NCBI GenBank assembly: GCA_900541835.1
Contig: UQLL01000001.1
Span: 1 to 64,000 of the forward strand
Reading direction: 5' to 3'
DNA: 64,000 nt
Origin: an uncultured Porphyromonadaceae bacterium
Lineage (GTDB): Bacteria > Bacteroidota > Bacteroidia > Bacteroidales > Muribaculaceae
The translations under genes were made by a program, and so were the position numbers. The notes beneath the pieces were generated by a model. The model was given only the letters and a program-made list of their open reading frames with translations, ran no database searches and was not told the origin of the DNA. This document shows positions 36,299-45,600 of the stretch, in pieces; the first letter of the stretch is position 1; each line of letters opens with the position of its first letter.

Positions 36299-38473
36299 CT
36301 ACCGGCGTTTGCCCGGACAGTCGGGATTGACGCACTTCAGCGCACCCGTCTCAGACTTTTCGCGCAGATGTCCGCAGTAGGAGCAGGCCATAGTCGGGAA
36401 GAGGCTTGCGGCCTCTTCCAGCTGCCTGCCCATATCGCACAAAAGGCGTCCGGGGATTTCCCCGAAGGGCGCCTTTTCCACATATTTCCCGTTCAGGATC
36501 CGCATAAAGTCCATAAGTCCATATTCCCGCCAGGTTCGCTCTGAATAGTAGGCGTGGCAGAAGCACTTACGCCCGTGGCAGACAACATATCGGGCATGTT
36601 CTTCCATAGCCTTGTCCGGGAGGCATAGATACCCCGACGCCTTTTCCTGCACTGTGTAAACTGCGCCCGGCTCAGCCATATTCTCGCTGTTTTCACTTGG
36701 ACGGGGACTCTTGAAGACCTGTCTGATGGTCTGCATCATCTCCTCGGAGTATGGAATGACAAACCGCCCCTGTCTGTCCGGCTCGCAGCCGGACAACCGT
36801 CGGAGTTTTTCACTTATCCGTTCTCGTAGCCAGCGGTTCTCCATCAGCGGCACCGTATATGGATTCTTGGCAGACCACTCGTAATACTCGTCGTCCGACA
36901 TCCCGATTTCCTTGGCAAGCATGGTGTTGCCGAAACTGACGTTTTTCCTCGGCTCAACGATCATCCACCTTGGCAGAGTCACTTTGCTGAGAAACCTCTC
37001 CATGCCATTGCCTAGAGCATGCTTCACTTCGTATAGACTCAGTCCGCCGGCAGTTGGTCTTTGCTGAAAATGGGTCTCCAGCATCCTTTGCAGGCGCTGA
37101 AGAAAACGGCCCGGATCGAAATCGAAATTGTCCTCGAAAACTGTCAGGCAGTCTATCGGATAAACCGGCTCAGTCAGAAACAGGCTCAGCAGCTCAAACT
37201 CATCATCCGAAAGGGATAAGAAAGTCCAGCTGTCATATCCCTGGTCGTGTCTGGATTTTTCCCGGAAGCAATTTTGGACAAGAGTATGTAGCTTTTCAGC
37301 ACTCGATACAGCCGCCACGTCTATCTCCACCAGTAACGAATAACAGACGAATCCCTTGAAGCCAGGCGTTTCCACTATGCCGCAGTCGCATGGCGAGAAG
37401 ATGACGTACAAGCCGAAATCGACCTTGGGCATCTCGCGGCAACAATTCTCTAATGCGAATTCAATCAGACGTTCGGAGGTGAACCCCTTTCCCCCTTCGA
37501 GGGCATGCAGCACGGCGCCCGCGAGCAACTGAGTTCCGATGAACACCGGCTCCATCGGGTTGGCATAGCAATTGCACCAATAGCCCCAGAGGTCGTAACG
37601 GTTGCGGACAAAGCCGTGCACCACGTTGGCGTCGAAACGCGTCTGACCCAGTTCCACGGCCCGGAAATAGCGCTGGAGCATCCTGAGTTGAAGCAGGGGT
37701 GCGCACGCCCGAAGCACAGTTAGGAGAGTCTGGAAATCATGGAAAGCGTAAGTGTCCTCGGTAAGCCAGCGGCGCAGTCTGAGGTAGAGATTGTCGTCCA
37801 GCTCGGGTGTGGAGGGAGTTTCCCTTCGGTATGGATTATAGAGCGCACGGGCCGTGTAATTGTAGATATTGGCGTCGCGGTCCGCGGTCTGCCAGGGTCT
37901 TAAAAAATCTAATGCCTTACTCAGGTTCACAAACTCCTTCGGCTGATAGTGTATGCCGAATTTGTCGCACACCTCCTGTATGTCCTTTTGCTTGATACGC
38001 GAAAGCAGGGGTGCCATGTCCTTCATTTCAGCTATGAAGAAATTGCGCCGCTCGGCATCATATGTCGCCAGCACTTCGGTAAGGTCCAGGGTGCTGAAAC
38101 GATAGCGGAACAGAAACCAGGGGAACTCGCGACCTCGATTTTCATGCATTACATACACATTATGATAATGTGTATGCAAAACTATTCGGATATGTTCCCG
38201 GCAATACGTGTCAAATTCTTCCAGTTCTGCTAATACATATTGTTCATTCTTGTCGGAATCCGAAAGGGGATGAAGCAGAGCCATGACTACGGGAGCCTTG
38301 GTCTCGAAGAATGTGTCGGGAGGTAGCGTGTCGGGAAGAGCAGGGGTCTCGGAGGTCCAGCCGATCGTTCGTTTGCCGTCGGGGGTGCTTTCCCAGTTCT
38401 GTCGGTAGAAGACAATCGGGCGGCGTTGACGCAGTCGTGCGGACAAGAATGAGCGGAGGACTCGGACTTTCAT
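36299..38473 (-). CDS. Large orphan protein with a C-terminal zinc ribbon
   Basis: 724 aa, no signal peptide or membrane segment. I do not recognise a family. The N-terminal 200 residues are mixed alpha/beta (RPIVFYRQNWES, ...VLHTHYHNVYVMHENRGREF). The middle is rich in aromatic and charged residues with scattered cysteines (YWCNCYANPMEPVF, ENCCREMP, IFSPCDCGIVETPGF). The C-terminus has VVCHGRKCFCHAYY and ends with a four-cysteine ribbon, CSYCGH then CVNPDC, about 15 residues apart. Such ribbons bind zinc and often nucleic acid or protein. Base composition looks less GC-rich than the flanking housekeeping genes, hinting at acquisition. Its ATG overlaps the stop of the DUF2284 gene, so the two are made together. 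Confidence 0.7.
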   Translation of the reverse strand: MKVRVLRSFLSARLRQRRPIVFYRQNWESTPDGKRTIGWTSETPALPDTLPPDTFFETKAPVVMALLHPLSDSDKNEQYVLAELEEFDTYCREHIRIVLHTHYHNVYVMHENRGREFPWFLFRYRFSTLDLTEVLATYDAERRNFFIAEMKDMAPLLSRIKQKDIQEVCDKFGIHYQPKEFVNLSKALDFLRPWQTADRDANIYNYTARALYNPYRRETPSTPELDDNLYLRLRRWLTEDTYAFHDFQTLLTVLRACAPLLQLRMLQRYFRAVELGQTRFDANVVHGFVRNRYDLWGYWCNCYANPMEPVFIGTQLLAGAVLHALEGGKGFTSERLIEFALENCCREMPKVDFGLYVIFSPCDCGIVETPGFKGFVCYSLLVEIDVAAVSSAEKLHTLVQNCFREKSRHDQGYDSWTFLSLSDDEFELLSLFLTEPVYPIDCLTVFEDNFDFDPGRFLQRLQRMLETHFQQRPTAGGLSLYEVKHALGNGMERFLSKVTLPRWMIVEPRKNVSFGNTMLAKEIGMSDDEYYEWSAKNPYTVPLMENRWLRERISEKLRRLSGCEPDRQGRFVIPYSEEMMQTIRQVFKSPRPSENSENMAEPGAVYTVQEKASGYLCLPDKAMEEHARYVVCHGRKCFCHAYYSERTWREYGLMDFMRILNGKYVEKAPFGEIPGRLLCDMGRQLEEAASLFPTMACSYCGHLREKSETGALKCVNPDCPGKRR

Positions 38474-38997
38474 TGGTTATGGAACACGGCCCCTATCAGG
38501 TAAAGACGGGATGGCAGGAATCCGTCGGCGCCCCATTGCAGGTCTATGTGGAAGAGGTCGTGGAGGAGGGTTACAAGGTCAAAGCCGATTGCTTCGGGAG
38601 AGGGACGCATTCGATTTGGATGTCGGCATGGCATACCATTCTGCCTGGCGCAGGGTTCTGTGCACAGGCGGCATTCCCCCACGGTGCAGGAAGCACGTCC
38701 ACCTGTCTGCCGTTCCAGCTCCATGGCAGCTTCCACGAGAATGGGATGTGCAGGTGCCATGACATCTATGGCACGATCTGATGGTGTGCCGGGTGCCACG
38801 GGTATCTCGACGGCGAGAATGGTGGCGAGGCTGAAACGACTCAACTGTGCGAGCGGGTCGACGGCGAAGGGCGGACAGCTCCATTGACGCCCATAGTTGC
38901 GGCAATGGCTGCATGCCGCCCGGCACTCTTCATTCCGATAGTAGAGGTCGATCAGCCGGGTGGTCGGGAGCGTTGCCTTGTTTAGTTTGTACTGCAT
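38470..38997 (-). CDS. DUF2284 metal-binding protein
   Basis: 175 aa with the cysteine pattern of DUF2284: ACSHCRNYGRQWSCPPF near residues 29-45, and a ferredoxin-like C-rich stretch CTVGECRLCTEPCARQ with PCRHPNRMRPSPEAIGFD near 105-135. It probably binds an Fe-S cluster or other metal; the cellular role is unknown. The first 68 bp lie inside the 3' end of the upstream MFS gene in another frame, and its stop overlaps the ATG of the 724-aa gene by 4 bp. No later Met precedes the first cysteine motif, so the overlap seems real unless a GTG/TTG start is used. Confidence 0.85.
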   Translation of the reverse strand: MQYKLNKATLPTTRLIDLYYRNEECRAACSHCRNYGRQWSCPPFAVDPLAQLSRFSLATILAVEIPVAPGTPSDRAIDVMAPAHPILVEAAMELERQTGGRASCTVGECRLCTEPCARQNGMPCRHPNRMRPSPEAIGFDLVTLLHDLFHIDLQWGADGFLPSRLYLIGAVFHNQ

Positions 38998-40354
38998 TTT
39001 TCTTGCCGAAGTTGGGATCGATTTTCACCAGCATGCATGCCAGGAAGGTGAAGGCGGAGGAAATGATTACCAAGAGGAAGAAGTTCACGTATCCTTGGTG
39101 TGTAGGACCGAAGAGGCCGACGGGGTCCAGCTGCTCGTAAATCCATCCGGCGGCCATGCCTGGCAGCATCATGCCCAGGGCCATGAAGGCGGTGCAGAAG
39201 GCGTAGTGAGCGGTCTTCCACGGGCCTTCGGAGAAGTAGATGAGGTAGAGCATGAAGGCGGTGAAGCCGAAGCCATAGCCGAACTGCTCCACGAAGATGG
39301 CGACATTGATGAGAGTCAGCCCGATTAGATTTGTCTGTGGTAGGAAGAGGGCCAGCAGGAAGTAAAAAACGCATGGGAGTGTGAGGCTTAAGGCCATTGG
39401 CCATAGCCAGAATTTAAGTCCCTGGCGGGAGATGGCGATGCCGCCGAGGATGCCGCCGAGCAGGATGCCGATGACGCCCACGATGCCGTTGGCCAGCCCG
39501 ACTTCGGCGGTTGTCATGGCCAGTCCGCCGAGTTCTCTCGAGTCGAGCAAGAAGGGACCTACGAGCTTGAGGCAGATGGCTTCCGGAAGACGGAAAAGGA
39601 GCATGAAACAAATGGCGGTGATGATACCACGCTTGGCGAAGAAGGTGGCGAAGGTAGAGCCAAAGTTATGGATTATCTGGCGAAAGTCGTGTTCGGCGCG
39701 AGGGGCGTCCTTTGGCGCCTTGGGCATGAAGCGCCAGTGGTAGAGGGCGATGATCAGCAGCAGCGCTCCGGCGATGAAGAAGATGGTGGACCAGGCCACG
39801 ACGACGCGCTCGTGGGGAACATGCTCGGTGCCTTCGGGCAAGCCGTGGAGTTCGATTAGTCCGGCTATCCACACGAGTCCACCGCTGGCAAGCAGGGAAC
39901 CGAGGCGGTAGAAGGTGGAACGGACGCCTACATAGGCCGCTTGGTCGTGATCGGAGAGTTCGAGCATATAATAGCCGTCGGCGGCAATGTCGTGGGTGGC
40001 GGAGAAGAAAGCGGCGAGCCAGAAGAACGCCAGGGTGGCCGCGAAGAAGAAGCTGGCGGGGATGAGGAAGGCGATAGCGGCGAAGCATACACCCATGAGC
40101 ACCTGCATTGCCAGAGTCCATGCGCGCTTGGTGGAGAGGATGTCGACGAAGGGGCTCCAAAAGGGCTTTATCACCCAGGGAAGGTAGAGCCAGCCGGTGT
40201 AGAAGGTCATTTCGGCCTTGCCGATGCCCATCTTGGTGTATAGGTATACGGTGAGGGTGTTGACCAGGACGTAAGGCAGGGCCTCGGCTACGTACAGTGT
40301 CGGGAGCCACGTCCAGGGGGAACGGCGGCGTGTCAGGTGAGCGTTTGCGGACAT
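38930..40354 (-). CDS. MFS transporter, AmpG-like
   Basis: 474 aa from the ATG at 40354 (MSANAHLTRRRSPWTWLPTLY); the frame is open further upstream but only through the next gene. About twelve hydrophobic helices. The start PTLYVAEALPYVLVNTLTVYLYTKMGIG and WVIKPFWSPFVDILSTKRAW resemble the AmpG muropeptide permease group, and DIAADGYYM is shared. In Bacteroidetes this MFS type often sits with DUF4922 genes in peptidoglycan-recycling loci (from family knowledge). It overlaps DUF4922 by 22 bp and DUF2284 by 68 bp. Confidence 0.88.
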   Translation of the reverse strand: MSANAHLTRRRSPWTWLPTLYVAEALPYVLVNTLTVYLYTKMGIGKAEMTFYTGWLYLPWVIKPFWSPFVDILSTKRAWTLAMQVLMGVCFAAIAFLIPASFFFAATLAFFWLAAFFSATHDIAADGYYMLELSDHDQAAYVGVRSTFYRLGSLLASGGLVWIAGLIELHGLPEGTEHVPHERVVVAWSTIFFIAGALLLIIALYHWRFMPKAPKDAPRAEHDFRQIIHNFGSTFATFFAKRGIITAICFMLLFRLPEAICLKLVGPFLLDSRELGGLAMTTAEVGLANGIVGVIGILLGGILGGIAISRQGLKFWLWPMALSLTLPCVFYFLLALFLPQTNLIGLTLINVAIFVEQFGYGFGFTAFMLYLIYFSEGPWKTAHYAFCTAFMALGMMLPGMAAGWIYEQLDPVGLFGPTHQGYVNFFLLVIISSAFTFLACMLVKIDPNFGKKNAVQTKQGNAPDHPADRPLLSE

Positions 40355-41193
40355 GTTTCGCGGTAGATTTGGGCGATTATTTCCGGTGTCAGGGTGTCGA
40401 AATCCTGCTCGCGGACGGTGACGAGCAACCCGGCGACATCGAGGGCGCCGGGCGAGACCATCGGCGCGGGGTACGAGGAGGCGCGGTGTCGTAGCCTCGG
40501 AAAGTGAAGCTCCTGCATCAGCCCGTCTTCCCTCTTGAAAATGAATGTGTTGAGGAGCTGAGAACTGTAGGGATGCGCCATGGTGCATCCGTAAAAGTCA
40601 GAAGGGCTTATTTTGCTATGGAAAGCGGCAGGGTGGGCGATGCCGAGAGTGGCGTTAACGACTTCGCTGCCTATGTCGGGGATGTGAAGATTTTCGGTGC
40701 GGAGGATGAGGGGCAAGTCGCGTTTGGCGACAGCCTGGAAGTGGAGATGGTCGGGAGCCGAAGCTCCGGACTGTGCACCATTGAAAAAGAAGACGAGGTC
40801 CGGAAAGCGCTCGGCAGCCGTCAGCATGGCCTGCATAGGCAGCAGCTGCGGCTCATGCGCACGCGCCACGATGGTGTAATGGGGCGAGAGGATAGGATAG
40901 GGGTTGACGAGGATGTCGTAGCCAAGGTCATGCAGGCCTGGGTGTACGAGTTGTTCTGTCGGGCGGTTCCTGGCGCATAGGAAGCAGGGACGGGCTGCAA
41001 CGGAGGCGGCATCGACCTTGGCGGCAGTTGAGCGCACGCGTTCCGGGTTGAAGAGCAGGGTGACAGGTGCAGTCGTCTCTCCTACCGGCACTTTAACCAT
41101 GCGGCGTCGGCAGCTTTGGAGAGCGGCAAAGTTGCGGGCAGCCAAGGGCCAGCAGTCCAGCTGACGGGCGGTAAAGGCGGAGAGGCTTTCCAT
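40333..41193 (-). CDS. DUF4922 protein, HIT/GalT-like
   Basis: 286 aa. CFLCARNRP gives one zinc-type pair, LVNPYPILSPHYTIVARAHEPQ and FFFNGAQSGASAPDHLHFQA contain the HxHxQ-like catalytic stretch of the HIT/GalT fold, suggesting nucleotidyl-sugar phosphorylase or transferase chemistry (family inference). A REP-like palindrome (40566-40591) lies in frame near residues 201-209 and encodes YGCTMAHPY. The start at 41193 gives MESLSAFTARQLDCWPLA. It is 7 bp downstream of the GT2 gene stop and overlaps the MFS gene. Confidence 0.85.
   Translation of the reverse strand: MESLSAFTARQLDCWPLAARNFAALQSCRRRMVKVPVGETTAPVTLLFNPERVRSTAAKVDAASVAARPCFLCARNRPTEQLVHPGLHDLGYDILVNPYPILSPHYTIVARAHEPQLLPMQAMLTAAERFPDLVFFFNGAQSGASAPDHLHFQAVAKRDLPLILRTENLHIPDIGSEVVNATLGIAHPAAFHSKISPSDFYGCTMAHPYSSQLLNTFIFKREDGLMQELHFPRLRHRASSYPAPMVSPGALDVAGLLVTVREQDFDTLTPEIIAQIYRETCPQTLT
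40566..40591. repeat. REP-like palindrome inside the DUF4922 gene
   Basis: TGTAGGGATGCGCCATGGTG then CATCCG: GGATGC.CC/GGTGCATCC, a single copy of the same family as in trmN6 and the MITE at 62252. Confidence 0.75.
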
Positions 41194-41200
41194 TTGTTGA

Positions 41201-42541
41201 TTATTTATGGCGGCGACGGTTAGCCTCGATGCGGGCCAGAATCTCGGCGCTGCGCACGAAATCTTTGTAGAAATTGTACTCGTTGGTCTTTTCCACGCTG
41301 AGGTTGGCGTCGGAGTTGCCGGGCCAGCGGCGGCAGTGGTAGAGGGGGTCGTAGATACGTCCTATCTTATACTCGCGGCTAATGCGCAGTAGGGTTGCAT
41401 AGTCCTCGCCGTAGCTGACATTGGGGAAGAGTATCTCGCGAAGCACACCGGTGAAGAAGGCGCGCGGGGCGCCGAACCCGTTGAGGCGCAGGGCATTGTC
41501 CGCGCCCCAGCGGCTGGTCCATTCGCTGTGGTCGATGAGGCCGGGCGGGATGGGATTGAGGTCGAAGTCGGTCATGATGTAGCTGCCGACCACGGCGGCA
41601 CATTCGTGGGTGTAGAAGCAATCGAGAATGCGGGCCAGGACATCGGAACCGTTGTATACGTCGTCACTGTCGAGCTGTACCACGAAGCGTCCGGCTTGTG
41701 GGCAGGTGACAGCCTTGTTCCAGCATCCGCCGATGCCGAGGTGCTCGTCAGGGCCGGGGCGCAGAACTATGAGGCGGGAGTCGGTGGCGGCCATATCGTC
41801 GAGCACCTGCGAGGTGCCGTCGGTGCTTCCGTTGTCGACTACGATGACATTAAACGGGAGTGGCAGCGTCTGCCCGAGTGCGGAACGCACGGCGTCGGCG
41901 ATGGTGGCAACGCGGTTGCGGACGGGAATGACGACGGAAGCCATGACCGGATATTCACCCTCGTCGAGATCCACGGTCCTCTTCTTGCCGGTGAGTCCGC
42001 CAATCTTCTCGAGGTGACGGATAAGGGCCTGTTCCATGGCCTTCTGGTACTCGCGGTTGCGTGGGTCGACGTAGTCGTGCTGCTTCTGTCCGCTCAGGCG
42101 CATGTCCACGCGGGGCATAGTATACATGAGTTCCGGCACGAAGGCAATCATATGTGCGGTGCCGAGGCTCAGGCGGAGAGCATACCAGCCGCCGTCGGGG
42201 TCCTTGGCCTCGTCATCGTCCATCTCGTTGACAGCGCCTATGACGTCGGCGACGTTGAGCAGCACGAGTCCGCCGAAGTCGAAGTCATCGCGGATGGAAC
42301 CTGGCTGGTATTCCACGCCGGGATGGTCGCTGACGGAGCCGTCAGGCTCTATGAGTCGGTATCCGCTGAAGACGAGGCAGGCGTCAAGGTCGTCGGCCAC
42401 CTGTCGCATGCGCATCTCGCAGTACGGGTCGAGGTGTAGCTCCCGGTCGGTGAGGCTTACCAGGGCATATTTGTCGAGAGAAGAATTCAAAAGGTCCTCG
42501 CGCAGGGTGGCCACGTCGCGAAACCGGAATATTTCAGACAT
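41201..42541 (-). CDS. Family 2 glycosyltransferase
   Basis: 446 aa from the ATG at 42541 (MSEIFRFRDVATLREDLL); the frame continues upstream into a hairpin. The N-terminal 210 residues are not typical of GT2 and include YALVSLTDRELHLDPYCEMRMRQ. The GT-A domain begins near residue 220: ASVVIPVRNRVATIADAVRS, VVDNGSTDGTSQVL, and VQLDSDDVYNGSD (the DxD nucleotide-sugar site). Cytoplasmic, no membrane helix. The acceptor is unknown; the neighbouring amidase and DUF4922/AmpG genes suggest an envelope role. Confidence 0.85.
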   Translation of the reverse strand: MSEIFRFRDVATLREDLLNSSLDKYALVSLTDRELHLDPYCEMRMRQVADDLDACLVFSGYRLIEPDGSVSDHPGVEYQPGSIRDDFDFGGLVLLNVADVIGAVNEMDDDEAKDPDGGWYALRLSLGTAHMIAFVPELMYTMPRVDMRLSGQKQHDYVDPRNREYQKAMEQALIRHLEKIGGLTGKKRTVDLDEGEYPVMASVVIPVRNRVATIADAVRSALGQTLPLPFNVIVVDNGSTDGTSQVLDDMAATDSRLIVLRPGPDEHLGIGGCWNKAVTCPQAGRFVVQLDSDDVYNGSDVLARILDCFYTHECAAVVGSYIMTDFDLNPIPPGLIDHSEWTSRWGADNALRLNGFGAPRAFFTGVLREILFPNVSYGEDYATLLRISREYKIGRIYDPLYHCRRWPGNSDANLSVEKTNEYNFYKDFVRSAEILARIEANRRRHK

Positions 42542-42558
42542 ATTACTGTTGAGGGGTG

Positions 42559-42606
42559 AAAGTCGGGAGTTGAGAGTTGCGATGACAACTCTCAACTCCC
42601 GACTTT
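42559..42606. repeat. 21-bp perfect inverted repeat between envelope genes
   Basis: AAAGTCGGGAGTTGAGAGTTG (42559-42579), read here in two parts around the 6-nt loop CGATGA, pairs perfectly with 42586-42606. It overlaps the stop codon of the amidase gene and ends 18 nt before the GT2 start on the minus strand. No T-run follows. Confidence 0.92.
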
Positions 42607-45600
42607 ATTCGAGGATTTTAAGGATTTGCTTCATGAAGGCGTCGCGCTGGCGTTCGCCCTGGATGGTCTCGAAGGGCACGCTCATCACGAACACGCGGCC
42701 TTTGCCTGGTTTGGTGAGCATGGCGGCGTTGCGTCCGCTCTCGCTGAAGACGAGCATGGGAATGGACTCCACGCCCTCGGCGGGGTTCAACACGTCGGGA
42801 TTTTCTACTATGTAGATGTCCTCGCTGAGGGTATTGTTGTAGTTGAGGTCGCCGCGTTGGAGTGAGTTGCCTATGGGTTCGAGGCGTGCGCTGGTGGGGC
42901 GGGTGACGCGTTCGGCGGTGATGCCCAGCACCTCCTCGGCGAACTGCGGCGACTTCTGCGCCACGTCGCTGCCGACGTATTGGCCGCTAACGAAGAGGTG
43001 TCCGCCCTTGTGGATGTAGATGCGGAGCTTTTGCCGCAGCTCTTCGGGAAAAGCCTCGTAGAGTATGCCGACCTTGCCGTTGCCTACGGTGGTGGTCTTC
43101 TGCTTACCCAGAATCAGGTCCACGACCTTGTAGTTCTCGAGCTTCACCTCTCCGCGCTCCACGGCGCCGGCACTGGTGGACACGAAGCCGTAGCCTGCCC
43201 GTGCGATGCTTTGGCCATGCCCGGCCACGAAGTCGAAGGTGTTGCCGGCTATTACCTTGTCAACGTAGCTGGAGCCGCTGGCGCCGTGGGAGTTGCCGGC
43301 ATTCTTGTTGAAGTTGGTCTGGTAACCGGTGAAGCTGATGTCGCGGATGTACGGCACTCCGAAGTCCTCCTTGCTGTCGAAGCCGGAGCGGCCGCCTTCG
43401 CTGAAATGGGCCGGGGCCGAGACGCGGTCGAAACCATTGACGATGAGCATGGGCTTGCGTCCGTCACCGGCATCGCGCAGGGCCAGCACCTCGCTCGGGA
43501 AGCTTAGACCGCCGTCATTCACGGCCACTATCTTAAAGCTGTGGATGAGTTTGTCTGTGACCTTTACGATGAAATGCCGACTCTTGACCTCGGCTATCTT
43601 GCGGAAGCCGAGCTGCCCCTCGGTACGCTCCAGCACCACGTATTTGTTGGGCATGGCGGTGGGTTCGAGCTTGTCGGGCGTAGGCTCCCAACTTAGCTTG
43701 TACTCGCCCTTGTTACCCTCCTTGACGATGCGGAAGTTCTTGACGGGGAGTGGCTGGATGACGAGCTCGCGGCCCTTGCGCTCGGCCAGGAAGCGTGCCA
43801 TGGCCTTGTAGATGGAACGGCCCACGGTGAAGCGGAAGTTCGGGTCGAGTCCATACATCATGTCGGCATAGTTCTGGTGGCTCATCAGCTCGATAAGGGC
43901 TGCGGGAACCTCGGGCACACGGGCCTCCAGATAGGACTTGTCCCACATCGAGCGGCGGGTCCAGCGGGGCTCGTAGGTGTTGCGGATGTCGCCGGTAATC
44001 TGGCGCATGACCATGTCGGTGAACATTCGGGAGTTCATGCGCGGGGTGCCGTCGGCGTACGAGGCGCCCCCGTTGGTGTAGTAGATGCCGAGGGTGCCCA
44101 CGAAGCTGTCGTCGCCACGCTTGCCGGCGTCAGAATGGAGGGCGAAGCTGAGGTCGATGGGAATGTTGAGTCCCTCGCGCTTGGGGAGTACGCGACTGCC
44201 ACCGGCCAGGTAGTTGACCCAGTGGCCGCGGTCGGTGTAGTCGTCCTTGTAGTCGTTGGAGCCGTGAAAGGGGGAGTACACGGACTCGGGGAATCCGGCC
44301 CACTGTAGCCAGTAGCGTGCTCCTTCCAGGTAGCGGGGCAGTCCGGAGATTGAGAAGCGGGGTGTGCGCCCAGGCTTGGCGGCAGGCTGCTGCGTGGTGG
44401 TCGGCTCCTGCTCGTCGACGGAGCCTTCGTCTTCTTCCTCGGTGGCGGGCTGCTCGTCGGAGTTCTCGGCTATATGTGTGTCGGGAGTGGAGGGATCGTA
44501 GTAGATGTCGCTGCGGCGCGGTGAACGCTCGATGTTGCCCATACCGCCGCCAATCTTGACGGCGTCGGCGGTGACGACAGTCCCGGCACCCTTGCTGGTC
44601 TGGTTGGTGAGCGCCACGATCGGTTCCACCTCGCTCATTCCGGCCTTGAAGGGGAAAGTGCCGAGGTAGGTCCAGGTGCTGCCGCCCATCTTCTGGTTGA
44701 CAGTGAACTCGCGCGAACCACCGGAGTAGTTGACGGTATAGTGCGCGTCGGTGGTGGAGTTAGGCAACGTCTTATAGCTGACATAGACGGCGTATTCGCC
44801 ATCCCTGGGAATGTCGGCATACCAGGCGGCAACGGACGGCTTTCCCTTGCTGCCGACTGTGGGCACTTCCATGTAGGTGCCGTTGGTGAAGGGATTCTCG
44901 GTGTCGCGGAAGGCGGGAAGGTCGTAGATGAAGCCCTCGCCCTCGCCGACTTTCCATTTCTCCGCGCCGTTGGTGATGCGGAAATCGGACTGGGAGTAGA
45001 CCTTTCCGCCGGGATATGTGTCGTTGTCGACAATCACCTCGTTGCGGTTGATGTCGCGCTCGCGGGGAAGGAAGACGTTGGCGCCGGCGTTCTCGAGCAT
45101 CGGCACCACGTAGGGCAGTATGTAGCTCATGGTATAGACGTCCTCGATGGTCTCGAAGAGGAATCCGCGCTGCCATAGCCAGCTTCCATGCTCATTGCGG
45201 AAGTACTTCCCGTGGCTGTGCCATAGTGCGATGTTGTCGTTGTTCATGCCCTTGGAGTAGGTGGTCCAGGGGTCGGTAGGACGCACGAACTCGGGGTTCT
45301 TCCTGGCGCTCTCGGGAAGCTTATCCACGCGGGAGATGTAGTAGCCAAGGTCGTGACGACCTACCTTCAGTGCTATTGAGTAGTTGCGCACAGAGTCGGG
45401 GAGAGAACGGCGCACGGCTCCCTTCAGGTCGCCGATGAACTGCTGGTTGATAGGCAGGTAGGTGAAGTTTTCGTTCAGCCCGACTGTGGCTTCGCGCAGC
45501 CGGTCGTTGAGCTTGACGGAGTTGATGCGCAGTCCCCCGGGATTGTGCTCCGAGGGTATCCACCTGAGCACTGCGGCGTTGACGGCCACTGTCAGGGAAT

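Noticed and set aside
36299..41193. A genomic island carrying the orphan and DUF2284 genes
   Set aside because: No integrase, direct repeats or tRNA target seen; only a visual impression of lower GC in the orphan gene.
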